From: Tamarix chinensis | Taxonomy: Eukaryota; Streptophyta; Magnoliopsida; Caryophyllales; Tamaricaceae | DNA: 64,000 bases | Assembly: GCA_030549775.1 (NCBI GenBank) | Contig: CM060173.1 | Location: 37,272,610-37,336,609, forward strand | Direction: 5' to 3' | Shown here: piece after piece, positions 1 to 13,289 of the stretch | Layout of the letters: the number at the start of each line of letters is the position of its first letter | How positions within the stretch are numbered: position 1 is the stretch's first letter | The notes under the pieces: generated by a model | Databases searched by the model: none | The model's input: only the letters and a program-made list of their open reading frames with translations | What the model was told of the DNA's origin: nothing | Program-made: the position numbers and the translations under genes

Positions 1-1220
1 TTAGTCTTGCCACTCTTATGTTTAGCTAAAAATAAAAAGCATTGTGGGTTGTGCTAGTTGTTGATGTACTTGAGTGACTCGTGATTAATGTGCAATTTGA
101 ATTATTAGGGCCTTAGATAGTGTGACCAATGATCCAAAACCCTTACAAGTGTGTAGAAATCCTTATCACATGTGTTATATTTCATGCAAGATCCACTGAG
201 CTTTTCACTAAATTAGGCAACAGGATTTCCTTCTAGGATAAGGAATGCCCTAGTGCCTACTCCGCTAGCATCACATTCTACTTCAAATGATTTCTCATAA
301 TCAAGCAAGGCTAAGATGAGTGCTTCTCCTACCTTGGTCTTGACCTCTTCAAAGGCCTCTTAAGAATCACCTGTCCACTTGAACTATTTTTTCTTTATAC
401 ATTTAGTGATGGGAGCTAGGTGGGTACTAAACCCCTTGATGAATTTTTGATAGATGGAAGCAAGTCCATGGAAGGACCTTATTTGGGTCAAACTGCTAAG
501 GGTTGGCTAGGTTTTGATGGCTTTGATCTTAGTCTCATCCATGGTAATCCCATATTTAAATACAACCAAGCCTATAAAAGTAACTCTAGTCACAAGGAAC
601 TCATATTTTTCTAGCTTAGTGTACAACTTGTTGTTCCTATGGATAAGAAATACAAGCTCAGAATGCTTTACATGCTACTTTTTGTTTAAATGACACATAA
701 CTATGTTGCAAAAATAAACTACAACAAATTTTGTAATGAAAGGCCTAAGCACTTCATTCATAAGTCTTATGAAGGTACTAGGAGTGATTGACAAACAAAA
801 GGGCATTAAAGTCCATACAATCCATTCTTGGTTTTTAATGCAATTTTCCATTCATTTGAATGTGGTATTAACCGCTTCAAAGGTCAATTTTGAAAAGAGA
901 AAGTGTCATGCAAATAGTCACATAAACCATCATGCCTATATATGGGATATCTATACTTGATGGTGATGTTGTTGATAGCTCCACTATCAACACACATCCT
1001 CATAGCTCCATCCGTGTTTGGTATTAGCAAAGCCAGTACTGCATAGGGACTAAGGGATTCTCAAATCAACCCCTTAGTTAGTAGTTCTTCCACTTGTTTA
1101 TGAAGCTCTATGGCTTCTTTGGGATTACAATGACGTGAAACCTTATTAGGTAGGGTAGCATCGAGTACAAGATCTATTTATTTCTCTATGCCTAGTATGG
1201 GGGGTAGTACATGGGGTAGA
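1..1220 (-). pseudogene. Ty3/gypsy reverse transcriptase and RNase H remnant
   Basis: Read on the minus strand, this is the start of a gypsy RT followed by RNase H. Recognisable pieces in order from 1220 down are the pre-RT motif LPPILGIEK, the HKQVEELLTKGLI segment, [20 protein letters not shown] (RT block), a degraded active-site region, KYGITMDETKIKAI and SFHGLASIYQKFIKGFS (palm/connection), and FKWTGDS then KSFEVECDASGVG (start of RNase H). Stops and frameshifts are frequent, so it is not translatable. The upstream part of the same polyprotein lies at 6292-8208, split off by LTR-A. RNase H runs off the left edge of the window. Family assignment is by motif recognition and is firm at superfamily level. 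Confidence 0.85.
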
Positions 1221-2072
1221 TGAAATACCTTAAAATTCTAATTTAAGAACTATGGCACAGTAAGAATTGATTAGAGAATTTAAGCAAATAAAATATTTTA
1301 TTAAAATAAAGGGGAATTAATTAAGGCAAAACAATGAGAAAATAATAAATAAATTACTTAGGCAAAATTTAGAAATTTTACTAATTAATATGGAACTTAA
1401 GGAAATTTTTCCAAAAGGAATTTAATTATTATTATTATTTTAAATATTATTATTTTTAAATATTAAAGAATACCAAAATACCCTAAACACCCAACCAACC
1501 TATTTTTTCCTTTTTCCTTTTTTCCTTTTTTTCTCTCTTTTTCCCTCCTTTTCCTTTTTTTTCTTTCTTCCTCCCCTTCCTCCTTTTTCTTTTCTTCTTC
1601 CTTCCCTGAAACGGGCCAACCGCCAGCCCAATTCCCTTCCCCTCCCTTCCTCCTTCAACGTGACCCAAGCCTGTGCGACCTCACCCTTTCCCCATCGCCC
1701 AATCGCTCGGCCGAGCCTCCCTATTGATTTTTCTTTTCTTTCCCCTGGACTGGCCGATTACCCCTTTCCATTTCTTTATTCTTCCCCACCCGGACTGCAC
1801 CCCGACCTGCAGTCCTTCTTCTGTCGGCAGCCACATGCTCTGTCTGGCCGCTCTTCCCTATCTCCCCCCTTCGTTTTCTTTCCAATTTTGACCCAAACAA
1901 TCCTTCCTCCCTCCTCACGCATGCATGTCATTCCTTTTTTTCCCTCACCCTAACAAAATGTACCCTACAATTTTACAGGGCATGCGCTGCCTACCACCAC
2001 CGGTCGGCAACCTGCCTCACCTTCCCCCCGGTTGTCTCCTTCTCCCTTCATCGTTTTCCCCTCAAATTAGCC

Positions 2073-2080
2073 TATAAATA
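2073..2080 (+). promoter_or_regulatory. TATA box of LTR-A
   Basis: TATAAATA occurs in the context CCTATAAATACCCC, downstream of the pyrimidine-rich stretch and upstream of a long C-rich leader. LTR-B has the same octamer at 16360-16367 in a corresponding position, which supports it as the LTR promoter. Confidence 0.55.
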
Positions 2081-2729
2081 CCCCTATACGTAGCCATAAT
2101 CGGGTCTTTGTTTTCGTAGCCCAGAAATCCCAATTTTGCGTCACCGCCCAAACAATTGCCTATTCCACCGTCATCGACGATTGCCGCGGCCAATGCGACC
2201 CGCCAAATCCTTCCCTGCACCACCCTCTAGAGAATTGATTCACCATCCTCCCTTGCCTTTCCCTACATGAGCCACCCTAGCCGTGCAGAATCACCATCCC
2301 ACTTAGCCACTTCAACCTCTCGCTGCCCCTCGCACCGCCATCAGCTGCCAATTCCACCGCAACCAGCACCTCCTCCACCCTCCAAAACAACTAGGGGACT
2401 TCACCCTACCTCCTCATACCTCCATATTTCCCTGCCTCCCTCTCCTTCTCCCTTCTCCACCATCCACCACCTTCGGCCGCAACACCGGCTGCTATGCGCC
2501 GCCACTTTTGGCTGCACCACCACCTCCATTCCACCCCTCTCCAACTGAGACACCTTCCACCACCTCAAAAAGCCCCTCATTCCCTCTCCTCTAGCCTATA
2601 CCCCCATCTCTCCACCTCTCTTCCTCCTCCACTGCCCCCACCTCCATGTGTCGCAGCCGCCGATTCCGCCACCAACCCTAGGTGGTATTCTATTTCCCCA
2701 ATTTTTAAACTCTGTTTCTATAAGTGTTA

Positions 2730-3540
<811 letters not shown>

Positions 3541-5244
3541 AATATTATTATTGTTAACTTGTCTTTTGCCAATATTTCATAATCACTAACCTATTATCAC
3601 TACTAGCATTATTAATATAAGAATCATTATGGTCGCTACTTCTATATTACTTATATCACTATTATTATTATTATTACTAGGGTTTGGGTCGATATTAGCA
3701 TTATCACTAAAACTAATAATAATATTATGATTAGTAATATTAGAACTATTGCCTTTAATACTATGAATATCACTATGACTACTTTAACATAACCCATGAT
3801 GGCTACTAAGAATTATTTTGGTTAGTAGTGGCATGATTAATTATTTTCAGAATAATAACCCTACTTTTAATTATAAAACTACTATTATCATTATTATCCC
3901 TAATAGTAGAGTATGATAAGAGTAGGGTAGAAATAATGGTAGTCTTTAGTAAGAGGGTGATTAAACCATAGTATTTCCCTCTTGTAGGTGAATCAAGCCA
4001 AAACCCTAAGGAGGCGTAGGAGCGTGCTCCAAGCTGGGTGTCATTTTAGGTAAGGATGTAGCTAAGGCTCATGCGTGTTGTTTAACTTGTATGCCTTGGA
4101 TGCTATATATCATGCTATGTCGTGTATTGTATGGTTATCATTAACTTGCCTTATGTGTAGCGCAGCTTGGAGTTTAGGTATGTTTATGTGTTGTTTTATG
4201 GCATGAGTATGATAGGTATATATGGTGATTATGATGTGATATGATATGACCCTCTAGGACATGCATGCTAGGATGATTGATAATATGATAGGGGAATGAA
4301 AGGATAAAAAGAAATAAAATGGGAAGTGAGTTCACTAAGGGGGATATGAGGTTGAAAAAACTACCTCATGATCCATGAGAGGAAAATAAAGAGGAAGAAA
4401 TGACCAAAACGAAAAAGAGATGGGAACCATGCATGGGAATTCTAGGGTTGGCATAGGGACTTTGAGAGTTTGCATGGGGTGGATGAAACTTGTATGGGGA
4501 TGATCTTTAAGTGAGAAAAGTTTTTTTAGGGTGTAAGTAAGCTAAAGGGAGAGTTGTGGAGTGATTGGAGACTTGGGACGAAAAATAGTATGTAGGTTGG
4601 TGTAAGGTTATGTAAGGGACCCGATTAGCATTTTGGGAGGAAGCACTAATCCAAAAAAGAAAATGTGGATGTAAAAACAATTAAGGGAGAGTAAAGTACA
4701 GGATAAGAGTGGGAATTTATTATATGAGGGGTGAGTATGGGTGCCATAGGAGAGAAGAAATATTAGGTGAAAAATAGAGAGGTTACTTATGGAGAAGAAA
4801 GGTACTAGAGTGGCCAACTAGGGTTTGTCGGTCACATGTGAAATCGAGGAGTAAAGTGATATGATTTGGGAGTGAATCTAAATGAGATAAGATGTGGGCG
4901 ATAAATGAAATGATGGTAGTGTAAGTGAGAGAAAGTTGGGATACATAGGTCCAATTAGGGTTTTTAAGGGAAAACCCTAGAGGGTGATAGTAGGTGGAGA
5001 TTGATGACATGAGGTGATGGGCCTCAACCCACACCCTTAAGAGTTAGGTTTTCATTATGTGTAAGTGTAAGGGAAAAGGATGTTGGGGTGTGATAAGGGG
5101 AAGAGGAGTCTTAAGATATGGGATGGGGCCCCTTGAGAGGATAGAGTATAAGGTTGGTGACATGCATGTCAAAGGTGAAATGCTTATCGAATAAGATACG
5201 AATAAGATACTAACCATTTAAGGAGAAAGATTGTTGAGCCGGGA

Positions 5245-5600
5245 CCAGACCGGTCCACCGATGAATAATAGTGGCCAGGAGCCTGGGTACCCTACATGAC
5301 CGGTCCACGGGTGAATAATAGTGGCCAAGAGATTTTTGCCATGACCGGTCCACTGGCTATAGTAGTGGGGGTTCCGTGCTCAACAAACCAAACGTATTGA
5401 TGATAAGACATGGGAAATACACAAAGTAATTATAGTGAAACACTATGTGATTCAGGGCCACACTGGTCCACCAACAAATAATAGTATCCAGGAGCGTTTT
5501 GTCCTGCATGACCGGTCCACCGGTGAATAATAGTGGTCAGGTGTGTTCTGCCCTGTATGTATTCTAGTCCACCGGCTATAATAGTGGGGTTCCCAAACTC
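5245..5600 (+). repeat. 3+3 box array in LTR-A
   Basis: Six copies of a box with core CGGTCCACCGG...AATAATAGTGG start near 5251, 5301, 5345, 5464, 5513 and 5566. They form two groups of three, separated by about 110 bp that contains the junction words GTGCTCAACAAACCAAACG and GAAACACTATGTGATTCAGG. The third box of each group is a variant ending in GGCTAT.ATAGTGGGG. The same 3+3 arrangement occurs in copies B and C. Confidence 0.85.
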
Positions 5601-5773
5601 ACATGGATTGATAAAGATTATGATGTGAGACGATTATATTTACCAGAGATCTAAAGAATAAATCTATCTAGACCATAGTTAGCCTTCATTATCTATATTA
5701 CTATGTGCTGCTTATATGATCATGTCATGTTGTATGCTTTGCTTGTTTAGCCTTAATGTATAGTTACCTTACT

Positions 5774-5809
5774 CAGTACATAGCGTACTGATCACCCGTT
5801 TCATGGGTG
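5774..5809 (+). promoter_or_regulatory. Twin-hairpin motif in LTR-A
   Basis: Two adjacent perfect inverted repeats are present: CAGTAC-ATAGC-GTACTG, then CACCC-GTTTCAT-GGGTG. They are followed by TGCTCATTCCCACGAG. The block recurs in LTR-B (18497-18532), in LTR-C (9354-9390, reverse strand) and in partial form in D, E and F. The function is unknown; a role as RNA or DNA structure is inference. Confidence 0.7.
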
Positions 5810-6291
5810 CTGCTCATTCCCACGAGCAAAAGACCTGTTTGAGTTTGTGCAATTAGGGGACACCTATGAGGCATCGGGCGAGGCTGAGCGTTGAGCCTAT
5901 ACCTGACCTAAGGGTCGAGAGTGACTCGATCGGACTCTGTTTTTTCCTCTAATTTTACCATGTTTTATTCTTATTCTAGTTATTTTGTTGTAAAACTTTG
6001 GTTACTTACTCTTTGGGTTGTAATTCTTAAATCGTACTCTAATTTCTATATGAATATGAGGGACTCCTCTTATGAACTCTCATTATTTTATTAATGACTT
6101 GTGTTTGAGGTTAACCCTGTTTAGCCTTAGCACTTAACACTGGAATGGTAGGAGTGAACCGGTCTAGTACTAAGTGTGGTGGTATTATCCCTAAAATTTA
6201 CAGTTTGGTATTTCACTTTTGTTAAAACCTTTTTATTAAAACCTTTTTATTAAAATGAAAATTTTTGGTAGTAAATTTTTGGGGTGTTAAA

Positions 6292-8208
6292 GTATATATT
6301 TTGGAAATAATTCCTCAAACCCTTCTAACTAAACCCTAGCCAGAGGGTCCATGAATTCCCCCCCCCCATTTTATCCTACTAAAAATAACAAATACATCAT
6401 CTTTCCTTTAGCTAAAGCCCTAGATACACATTTTTCATCTATAACTAAGAATTTTTGACAATTTGTTGAGCCTCCTCCCATGACTGGTTGTATCATGAAA
6501 GGTGTTAGGATGATGTTCTTTTTGGCATACTTCAACACGTGAGTATTCTTTGCATCATGAATCATGTGCCTATCATATTTCAATGGGCACCCTAAAAGCA
6601 AGTGAAATGTTTCCATTAGGATTGCATCACACAAGTCTTGATCATGGTAACTTTTTCTAGTGAAGAAAGACACGAGGACTTGTTCAGTTACTTCTACAAT
6701 GCTTACATTATTTGATCATTTCAGCTTGTAGGGCTTGGCCTGCAGTGGAGTGGCCAAACCAAGATTATCCACAAATGTGGAAGAGGTTACGTTTGCACAA
6801 CTCCCATCAACAATAATGTGGAAGAAAAATTTACCCATTCTGGTGCATTTTGTTTGAAAAATGCACTCCCTTTGGCTATCATTAACTTTACTTTATTTGG
6901 CATGCAATATCCTCCTTATCATGAGAGTCGCTCCTACATTTGGTGGTGCTTCCTTGAACTCTTCTTCTTCATGGCTTGAGGAGTCTTCCTCCAACTCCTC
7001 CTTGGGGAGTGCCTCATCAAGGTCCTTGAGAGTCATGACCCTTTAATTAGGGCATTCACTTTCATAATACCCCACTCCTTGTCACTTGAAACACCTATCA
7101 TTTCTAGATCTACTAGGCTTGATTACACAATTTCTTCCCTTTGCATTCGAGTTGAATTTGATAGGGATATAGGGTGGCTTGCATGGTGTAGGTATGTTTT
7201 TAGGCGGGATCACACTTGGTTTCATAAGGCTAAACCAAGGGGACCATTTATCCTTCTTGTGCTTTTCAACCAACTATCCAAATGGAAGTGTTCATCTAAG
7301 GTGTAATACCTTTACATTTCCACTTTTCTAGAAAGATCTTACCTAAGGCCTCCTACAAATCTTAACATTGTATGTTATTCATTTTCTTCAATGCCAAGCC
7401 TTAGCGTCAATTTTTCAAACTCACAAATGTACTCTTCTACACTAATTTTCCTTTACTCAATGATGACAATTTGTTGTACAAATCTTTGGTGTAGGAAGAT
7501 GGCACAAATCTTTCTCCCTTGAGATTATTCATTTTTCACTAAGATTTGACTTTTGATTTCTCTTTCCTCCTTCTTAGGTTGGTAATATCCTCCTACCAAA
7601 GAGAGACATGGACATTGAGTTTTAAAGTGGCTCCTTTGAAGCACTTGTCAACCTTGTACCCTTTGGCCTCAAAAAGCTTTGTGCACCTCAATTCCCATAT
7701 TAAAAATTTTTTCAGGTTATGGTAGCATTTGAAATCTGAAATTTTGGTTTTGACATCCCCAAAGTCTCTTTTTTTCCTTTTCCCTTGTCCACCAAATGAC
7801 TCACTTATTTAAGAGTCATTTTCACTTGATAGATTTTCAACACCAAGAGGTTATTCTACTTCAAGGGAGTTTCAATTTGGGCATGTGTTTGAGGGGTTGA
7901 GATTTGGAAAAAATTATTGTAAAGGGGTTTAAATGTGGCACATTTCTTCTTGGAATGCCACCATCATTTGATCTATTCTTTGATTTTTCTCATTGTAATG
8001 AACCAATGGCATGATCCCTCCTTTCTTTGTGTGCCTGATTGATATTTAAGCCCTTAGGTATTAGATGATCATCCATAGTGGCTGGATAAAAAATTTTGTA
8101 GGAAATGGTTTTGAAAATGGGTTGGTTTATTTAGATTTTTTTTTAGTGTTTAGTTTAGAGAAGGTTCAAGATAAGAGAAGATATGATAGAGGTAACCCAA
8201 AGCAACCT
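6292..8208 (-). pseudogene. Ty3/gypsy gag and protease remnant
   Basis: On the minus strand this holds the gag N-terminal half (8060-7560), the gag core with ISVEEYICEFEKLTLRLGI (about 7400-7460), a basic stretch, a decayed zinc knuckle CFK-stop-QGVGYYESEC (near 7047-7091; second Cys codon mutated to TGA, His replaced by Tyr), and an acidic linker. The aspartic protease follows, with IIVDGSCANVTSSTFVDNLG and the conserved HLLLGCPLKYDRHMIHDAKN block (6400-6620). It carries scattered stops. It continues as RT at 1220 after removal of LTR-A. PBS and LTR lie immediately upstream at 8209-8221. Confidence 0.85.
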
Positions 8209-8220
8209 AAGATACCAATT
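8209..8220 (-). other. Primer-binding site of gypsy element 1
   Basis: On the minus strand the LTR end TGCATCA is followed directly by AATTGGTATCTTAGG. It resembles the TGGTATCAGAGC complement of initiator tRNA-Met, with mismatches in its last positions. Its place between LTR end and gag supports the call. Confidence 0.55.
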
Positions 8221-9353
8221 TGATGCATGGTGGATATAAATTGGGTTAAACTTAAGGAAACACAAAGGTAGTTAGAAAGACCATTGAAACTAAAAATGGA
8301 AGAAGGGCACATTAGGAGAGGAATATATGGTATAAGTAACCCTTAGAACATACACTTGAATCTACCACTTAAGCAATGCAAAAATTAAGTTAAAAGAGAC
8401 AAGAATTTTAAAACAATTAAACTAAGGCATGCACTAGACAAGGAGATTATGCTCACTTGAAAAAGAGGAGATATGAGCAGACCAAAAACTTCTTCATTGA
8501 TCTATTTCTTGCACTTATATGGTTGTGGAAACCATTAAATACAAAATAACTATGCCCAACTAAATATAAGAGTAGGATAGGACTCAAAATATTTAGTTAT
8601 CTATCAATGCAACTATCCTAGTTCAGTTCTAACCAGCCATTGCATGAATTTCCCTACCATTGATCATGTTCCCACTATCTAGATCATCCCCTTGGCTGAC
8701 TTGGGGAAATAGTGCAGGCAATCAACCCTAAATACTATCTATTACATGATTAAAGTTAATATAATTTAAATAAGCAAACAAAACCTACAATATGGGTTGT
8801 CAAAAGTAGAAAAAAAAAGTAAGGGATTAAACCTCAAAATTCTCCCATAATCCTACACTTGCAGACCTACCCCTTCACCAACCTTTTCTACCCTCTTTTT
8901 ATCTTTACAAATTTATGTTGGCGGATACACTTGAAGCTTCATGTAGGTGGCTATGGTGGCAAATAGGGTTGCTGTAACACCCCCCCCCCAAATTTTGGAA
9001 CTTAAAATTTGCATTTCAAAGATTTAATAGTGGAAGCTAAAACACAAAACGTAGGGGTGTCATGCCGCATTCAACATAGAAGAAGCACTCCCTATGCCCA
9101 TTCCATGTCGGGTTAAAGGTGAAAGTAACCTTGTACCTAGGAATCAGGTGTGGGAAGCACTTGATTCCACCATAATAAAGAGAGAAGAGAATAAATAGTG
9201 AACATAAAGGACTAAGAGTCCAAAGAGAGATAGAGATATTTGGATAACCATACCCTTTACCAAATCATTTAGCATTCACCCAAGGAAAGCACATCAAACT
9301 AATAATCATCAATCACCTGCAAAACATGGCATATCTACTTATGGGAATGAGCA

Positions 9354-9390
9354 CCACCCATAAAACGGGTGGTCAATATCCTACGTACTG
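9354..9390 (-). promoter_or_regulatory. Twin-hairpin motif in LTR-C
   Basis: CCACCC-ATAAAAC-GGGTGG and CAATAT-CCTAC-GTACTG are the reverse-strand counterparts of the A and B motifs. The CACCC stem is extended to six pairs; the CAGTAC stem has decayed on one side. Confidence 0.6.
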
Positions 9391-9557
9391 AGCAAGTGAA
9401 TAATACTTATTGAAATAGTGATACAGATAGCACATGCTTTTACATTAGATAATAAGGGAATAACCACATAAAAGAGACATCTCATAAGATAGAATATGAT
9501 CTAGATTCCTTTATCATATATAATCCATTTTCATTCTTTTATATGAGTTGAGTGTAG

Positions 9558-9709
9558 GAACCCCACTATTCTTAAACCGGTGGAATGGTCTGAAACTCTC
9601 GGGGATAACACACCCGAGCCACTATTCTTTTTTATGGAACGGAGATTAAAAACATCCTGTTAGGGCAAAATTCTCCCGAGCCACTATTCTCCCTAGTGGA
9701 ATGGGATAC

Positions 9710-9749
<40 letters not shown>

Positions 9750-9990
9750 AAATAGATTACCTTGGTCCTGACTCACGTATTATTCCAATTTAAATCATCG
9801 GTATCTTTTCCATAGGTTATAACGATACATTTTCATTTCACGATGAGTAGGAACCCCACTATTCTTAAACCGATGGAATGGTCTGAAACTCTCGAGGATA
9901 ACACACCCAAGCCACTATTATTTTCAGTGGAATGGAGATTAAAAACATCTTCTCGAGGCAAAATGCTCCCAAGTCACTATTATCCCTGGT
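9558..9990 (-). repeat. 3+3 box array in LTR-C
   Basis: The reverse strand carries two groups of three boxes of the CCACTATT...GGTGGAATGG type, about 50 bp apart within a group. The groups are split by a spacer holding a 36-bp (TA)n run at 9711-9746. The leading box of each group begins GGAACCCCACTATTCTTAAA, the same variant-box position as in A and B. Confidence 0.8.
9711..9746. repeat. (TA)n microsatellite
   Basis: This is an uninterrupted TA dinucleotide run of about 35 bp inside LTR-C. The equivalent place in the second box group (10005-10018) has only a short TATATATATA. Confidence 0.95.
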
Positions 9991-12883
9991 GAAATGGGAT
10001 ACATATATATATAGATATAGAAAAATAGATCACCTTTACCCTAATCACGTGCTCTTTCACTTTAAGTAATTAATATCTTATTCAAGATTGATTCTCAAGC
10101 ATAGGAAACATTCAAAATTGATATACATATAGCATAGGTCTAAGGTCTTAAGTCCTTTCAAACCCTAATTACACTCCCTTTAGTATTCATTCTCCTATGT
10201 TGATTATTCTACACAACATATAGTATATCATCTCTAAATTGCTTCATTAGCATCATACCCAAAATGACGATCTAATTCCCATGCACATACATTAATAATC
10301 TCGTCCGGATATATTACTCACAGAATTATCCAAAACCCACTTTCCATAGATTTATCATAACACCTCCCACGAAATTTACATGATTAACAATTCCGATAGA
10401 TAACCTCATAAGGTCAAATATTAACAACATGTTCACATATATGTATAACCTCTAGATCTTATACATAGGATATTGATATTATCATTATAGGATGATCTAC
10501 CCCAACTTATCCATTAAATCATTTAAGGACCCTAGATAAAAATAATACTTCCAAGAATTCATCATACTATTATTATCACATTTTAATCCTCCTAACACAT
10601 AAATTACTACAATTTCCTTATTATCCCATAATGACCAAGTTACGCTTTAAGAACAATAAAAATCCTTATTTTATGAAATCTTATACCTTCCACACATTAT
10701 TTTTCAAGTCCCTCATGTATCATCATACCTCATGAAAATCCTTAAATCCATTTATCAAAACTCGTTCAACCCCTATTTCATGCCATAAGATATATTTCCA
10801 CAAATATGGCATTATCATCATTTAACCTATATTTCATTCCATCAACAAATAATAATGGTACCTCTTACCCATTCTTACTTTCTTACAATAGCATAACATC
10901 TTTAAGCCATTATTTCATACCATAAGATATAATTCCACAAATATGATATTATCACAAAAAATCATAACATGATGGTACCTTTTACCAATTCTTACTTTTG
11001 TTCAACATAACATTCATATCATCACAAAATATCAATATCAACATATGTTACATCATATATCAATAATATCATGAAAAAAACATATATCCATACAAGCAAA
11101 TAACATCAAAATCCTAAACATCGAATAGTATCTTTACCAACTAGGACACCGGGCTCTAAGCATGTAAATCCTAGACTTCCTCCTTCGAAGCTACTAGAAT
11201 ATCACCTATTAAAATAATAAAATTCATGGTTAGGCTCAAAGAGTTAAACTAAAGGAGAAATCAAGGTAAATAGGGTAAAAATAGATATAACCATAGTCAA
11301 ATGGGAGCTTGAGATGTGTAGATGTGTAGAGGAATGTGTGGTGGAGCTATGGTTAAATTTTGGTGGTTTTTGGACGAGTTTTGGGGGTGAAAATAGGGGT
11401 GCACAACCAAAGAGATGAGGTTGAACAGATGTGCAAAAAGCGGTGCAGCTTCTGGTTAAGAGAAAACAAGGTGCATAGCTAGGCGGTGCAAAATTTGCAC
11501 GGCCGTACAGCAACAAGCCGAGGGAAAAAATTATGCATGGTTAGATGGTGCAGGGGTTGCACGGATATGGAGCAAGGCAGTAGGCAGTGCACCTACTGTG
11601 CACTCTACAATGCTGCAACACATGAGAGGAACAAGAAGGGAAAAGAGGTAGCAGTCGACAATGATGGTCGGCGATGGCGACAGGGAAGGTTGGGGCGACC
11701 TTGGTGGTCAGTCCATTAGCCAAAGGGTGGCAAGTGGTGGCCGAGGTGGTGCACGGTGGGGAAATTGTGGTGTGAAATCCAAAAAAAGGGAAAGGAAGGA
11801 GGAGGAGAAGAAGAAGAAAAGGGAGAAGGGGAGGAAAAGGGAAGGAACATGGAGCTCAGTAATGGCTCTTTGACACAAATATGAGCAAAGTGAGGCAAAA
11901 CCAAAGAGAAATAAGGAGATTGTGATATGTTTATATATATATATACATACATGTCTGTGTGTGGTGGGAGTCGGGGAAGAAGAAAATGAATAGGGGGTGC
12001 TAGCATGCGACAGTGATAATGGTGATTTTGCATCTGCAAGGTGATGGTGATGGTTGCAGGGGTTTGTTAGGGTAGGGTAGTAGCTCTAGGGTGAGGGAGG
12101 TGATGGTTGATGGAGGTTTTGCGTGAGAAGAAGAAAAAAGGTAGGGGGAAAGTGGAGTGTGTGATGGGGTGTACTTGGGTAGGGATAAGGATGTAGAAGG
12201 AGAAGAAGAAAAAGAATAAGGGAGGTAAGGTGGTGGTTGATAGATGTAAAAAGGTGATGGTGCAAGTGGGTGGTGCAAGTTGCAAGTGCCAGTTGAATAA
12301 ACTCAAAAGTTATAACTTGAGGTTGGTGGGAGGAGGAGGAGAAGAAAAAAAGAAAATAAAAGGAAAAAGAAAAAGAGAAGGGTTGGGGGATTAGTTTGGG
12401 GTGATTTTAGATTAGTCAAAGGTAATTAGGATTAGTGGAAATTTTAGCATGTTTTGACTTTGGTTTACGAATTATGGTTTATCACAGTTAAGGTTTTAGA
12501 ATTGGTTAAAGTTTTGCGATTAAGGAATTAGGTTAAGGCTAACATAGGATTTATTAAGATTAAAAGTAACATAGGGTGCTAATGATACGGAATTATACTA
12601 AGCAAATTTTTTGGGTATTACAATTGCGAGTGTTAGCTCAAAAGGTAAGCATGAAATAGGTGAGGCTTGGGATAGGTTGTGACTACTTGGTTGGCTTCAT
12701 GGTTGGCTCGTATTTAAGTTACAACAAGAAAGTAGCTAGGAGGCACATTCATGGCTCCCTTGGTCTTGAGAAATGAGAAGTAGAGCTTAGTGAAATCGAT
12801 CCCAACTTAGAATAATTTTTTGGACTTCTAATTTGTGAAGAAGAGTACTTCATATAAAGTTTTGCGAGTGGGATTCTCCTACA

Positions 12884-13289
12884 TGAATAATTTAATTGGT
12901 AATGGTTGATGGATCCATTTTGTAGGGAATAAACCTATATCACTTTAGAGTTTTTATGTTAAGCAAATGTGATTGGTAAAAGAAATGATATGGGTCATCT
13001 AGGTAGGTTAATTTTTGTTTGTTTAATCAAAATGATATCTTGACACTTTCCATTACGTAATCGGTTCTTATTAAGGAATATGATTTTATCAAATCAAGGT
13101 TTTAAAATATGGGTTATTACATCACTATCTTTTAAAAGCGATTTTATCCCCAAATTAATGTAAGAAATAACTCATAAAAACGTAATTTAGTAATAACTAT
13201 TAGCGGCAATGACCTTTTAAAAAATCCTTGTTTAAGAAACACATGTCGTAAAAATAAATTTCAAATATACACTCCATATGAGTGCCTCT
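12884..13289. other. Spacer between two tandem gypsy elements
   Basis: These 406 bp lie between the 5' LTR of element 1 and the 3' LTR of element 2. They are AT-rich, with no open frame, no inverted ends and no match I can see elsewhere in the window. This may be the original host sequence. Confidence 0.5.

Larger units (their letters stand above)
8973..12622 (-). mobile_element. Long solo LTR, copy C
   Basis: Read on the minus strand, it starts TGTAATACCC at 12622 and ends GGGGGTGTTACA at 8973, 3,650 bp in all. The flanks are gttgc (8968-8972) and attgc (12623-12627). The sister LTR at 13290-14299 shows the empty site as one gctgc, which makes the 5-bp target duplication convincing. It contains a box array (9558-9990), a twin hairpin (9354-9390), a (TA)n tract, and a purine-rich stretch at 11640-12370 that is the reverse of the C+T-rich leader of copies A and B. 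No coding region is present. Confidence 0.85.
8221..12883 (-). mobile_element. 5' LTR of gypsy element 1, split by solo LTR-C
   Basis: The native LTR is about 1.0 kb: 8221-8972 plus 12623-12883, with LTR-C (8973-12622) inserted. On the minus strand it begins TGTAGGAG and ends TGCATCA, the canonical TG...CA. It aligns along its whole length with the uninterrupted copy at 13290-14299: shared words include CTACCACTTAAGCAATGC, AGAGGAGATATG.GCAGAC, GTGAGGCTTGGG and TCTCCTACA or GCTCCTACA. Divergence between the two copies is visibly high, so the elements are old. Confidence 0.85.

Noticed and set aside
11244..12306. Several 60-107-codon frames on both strands in LTR-C
   Set aside because: Purine/pyrimidine-biased LTR leader sequence with few stops; no conserved motif and no support from the related LTR-A and B.
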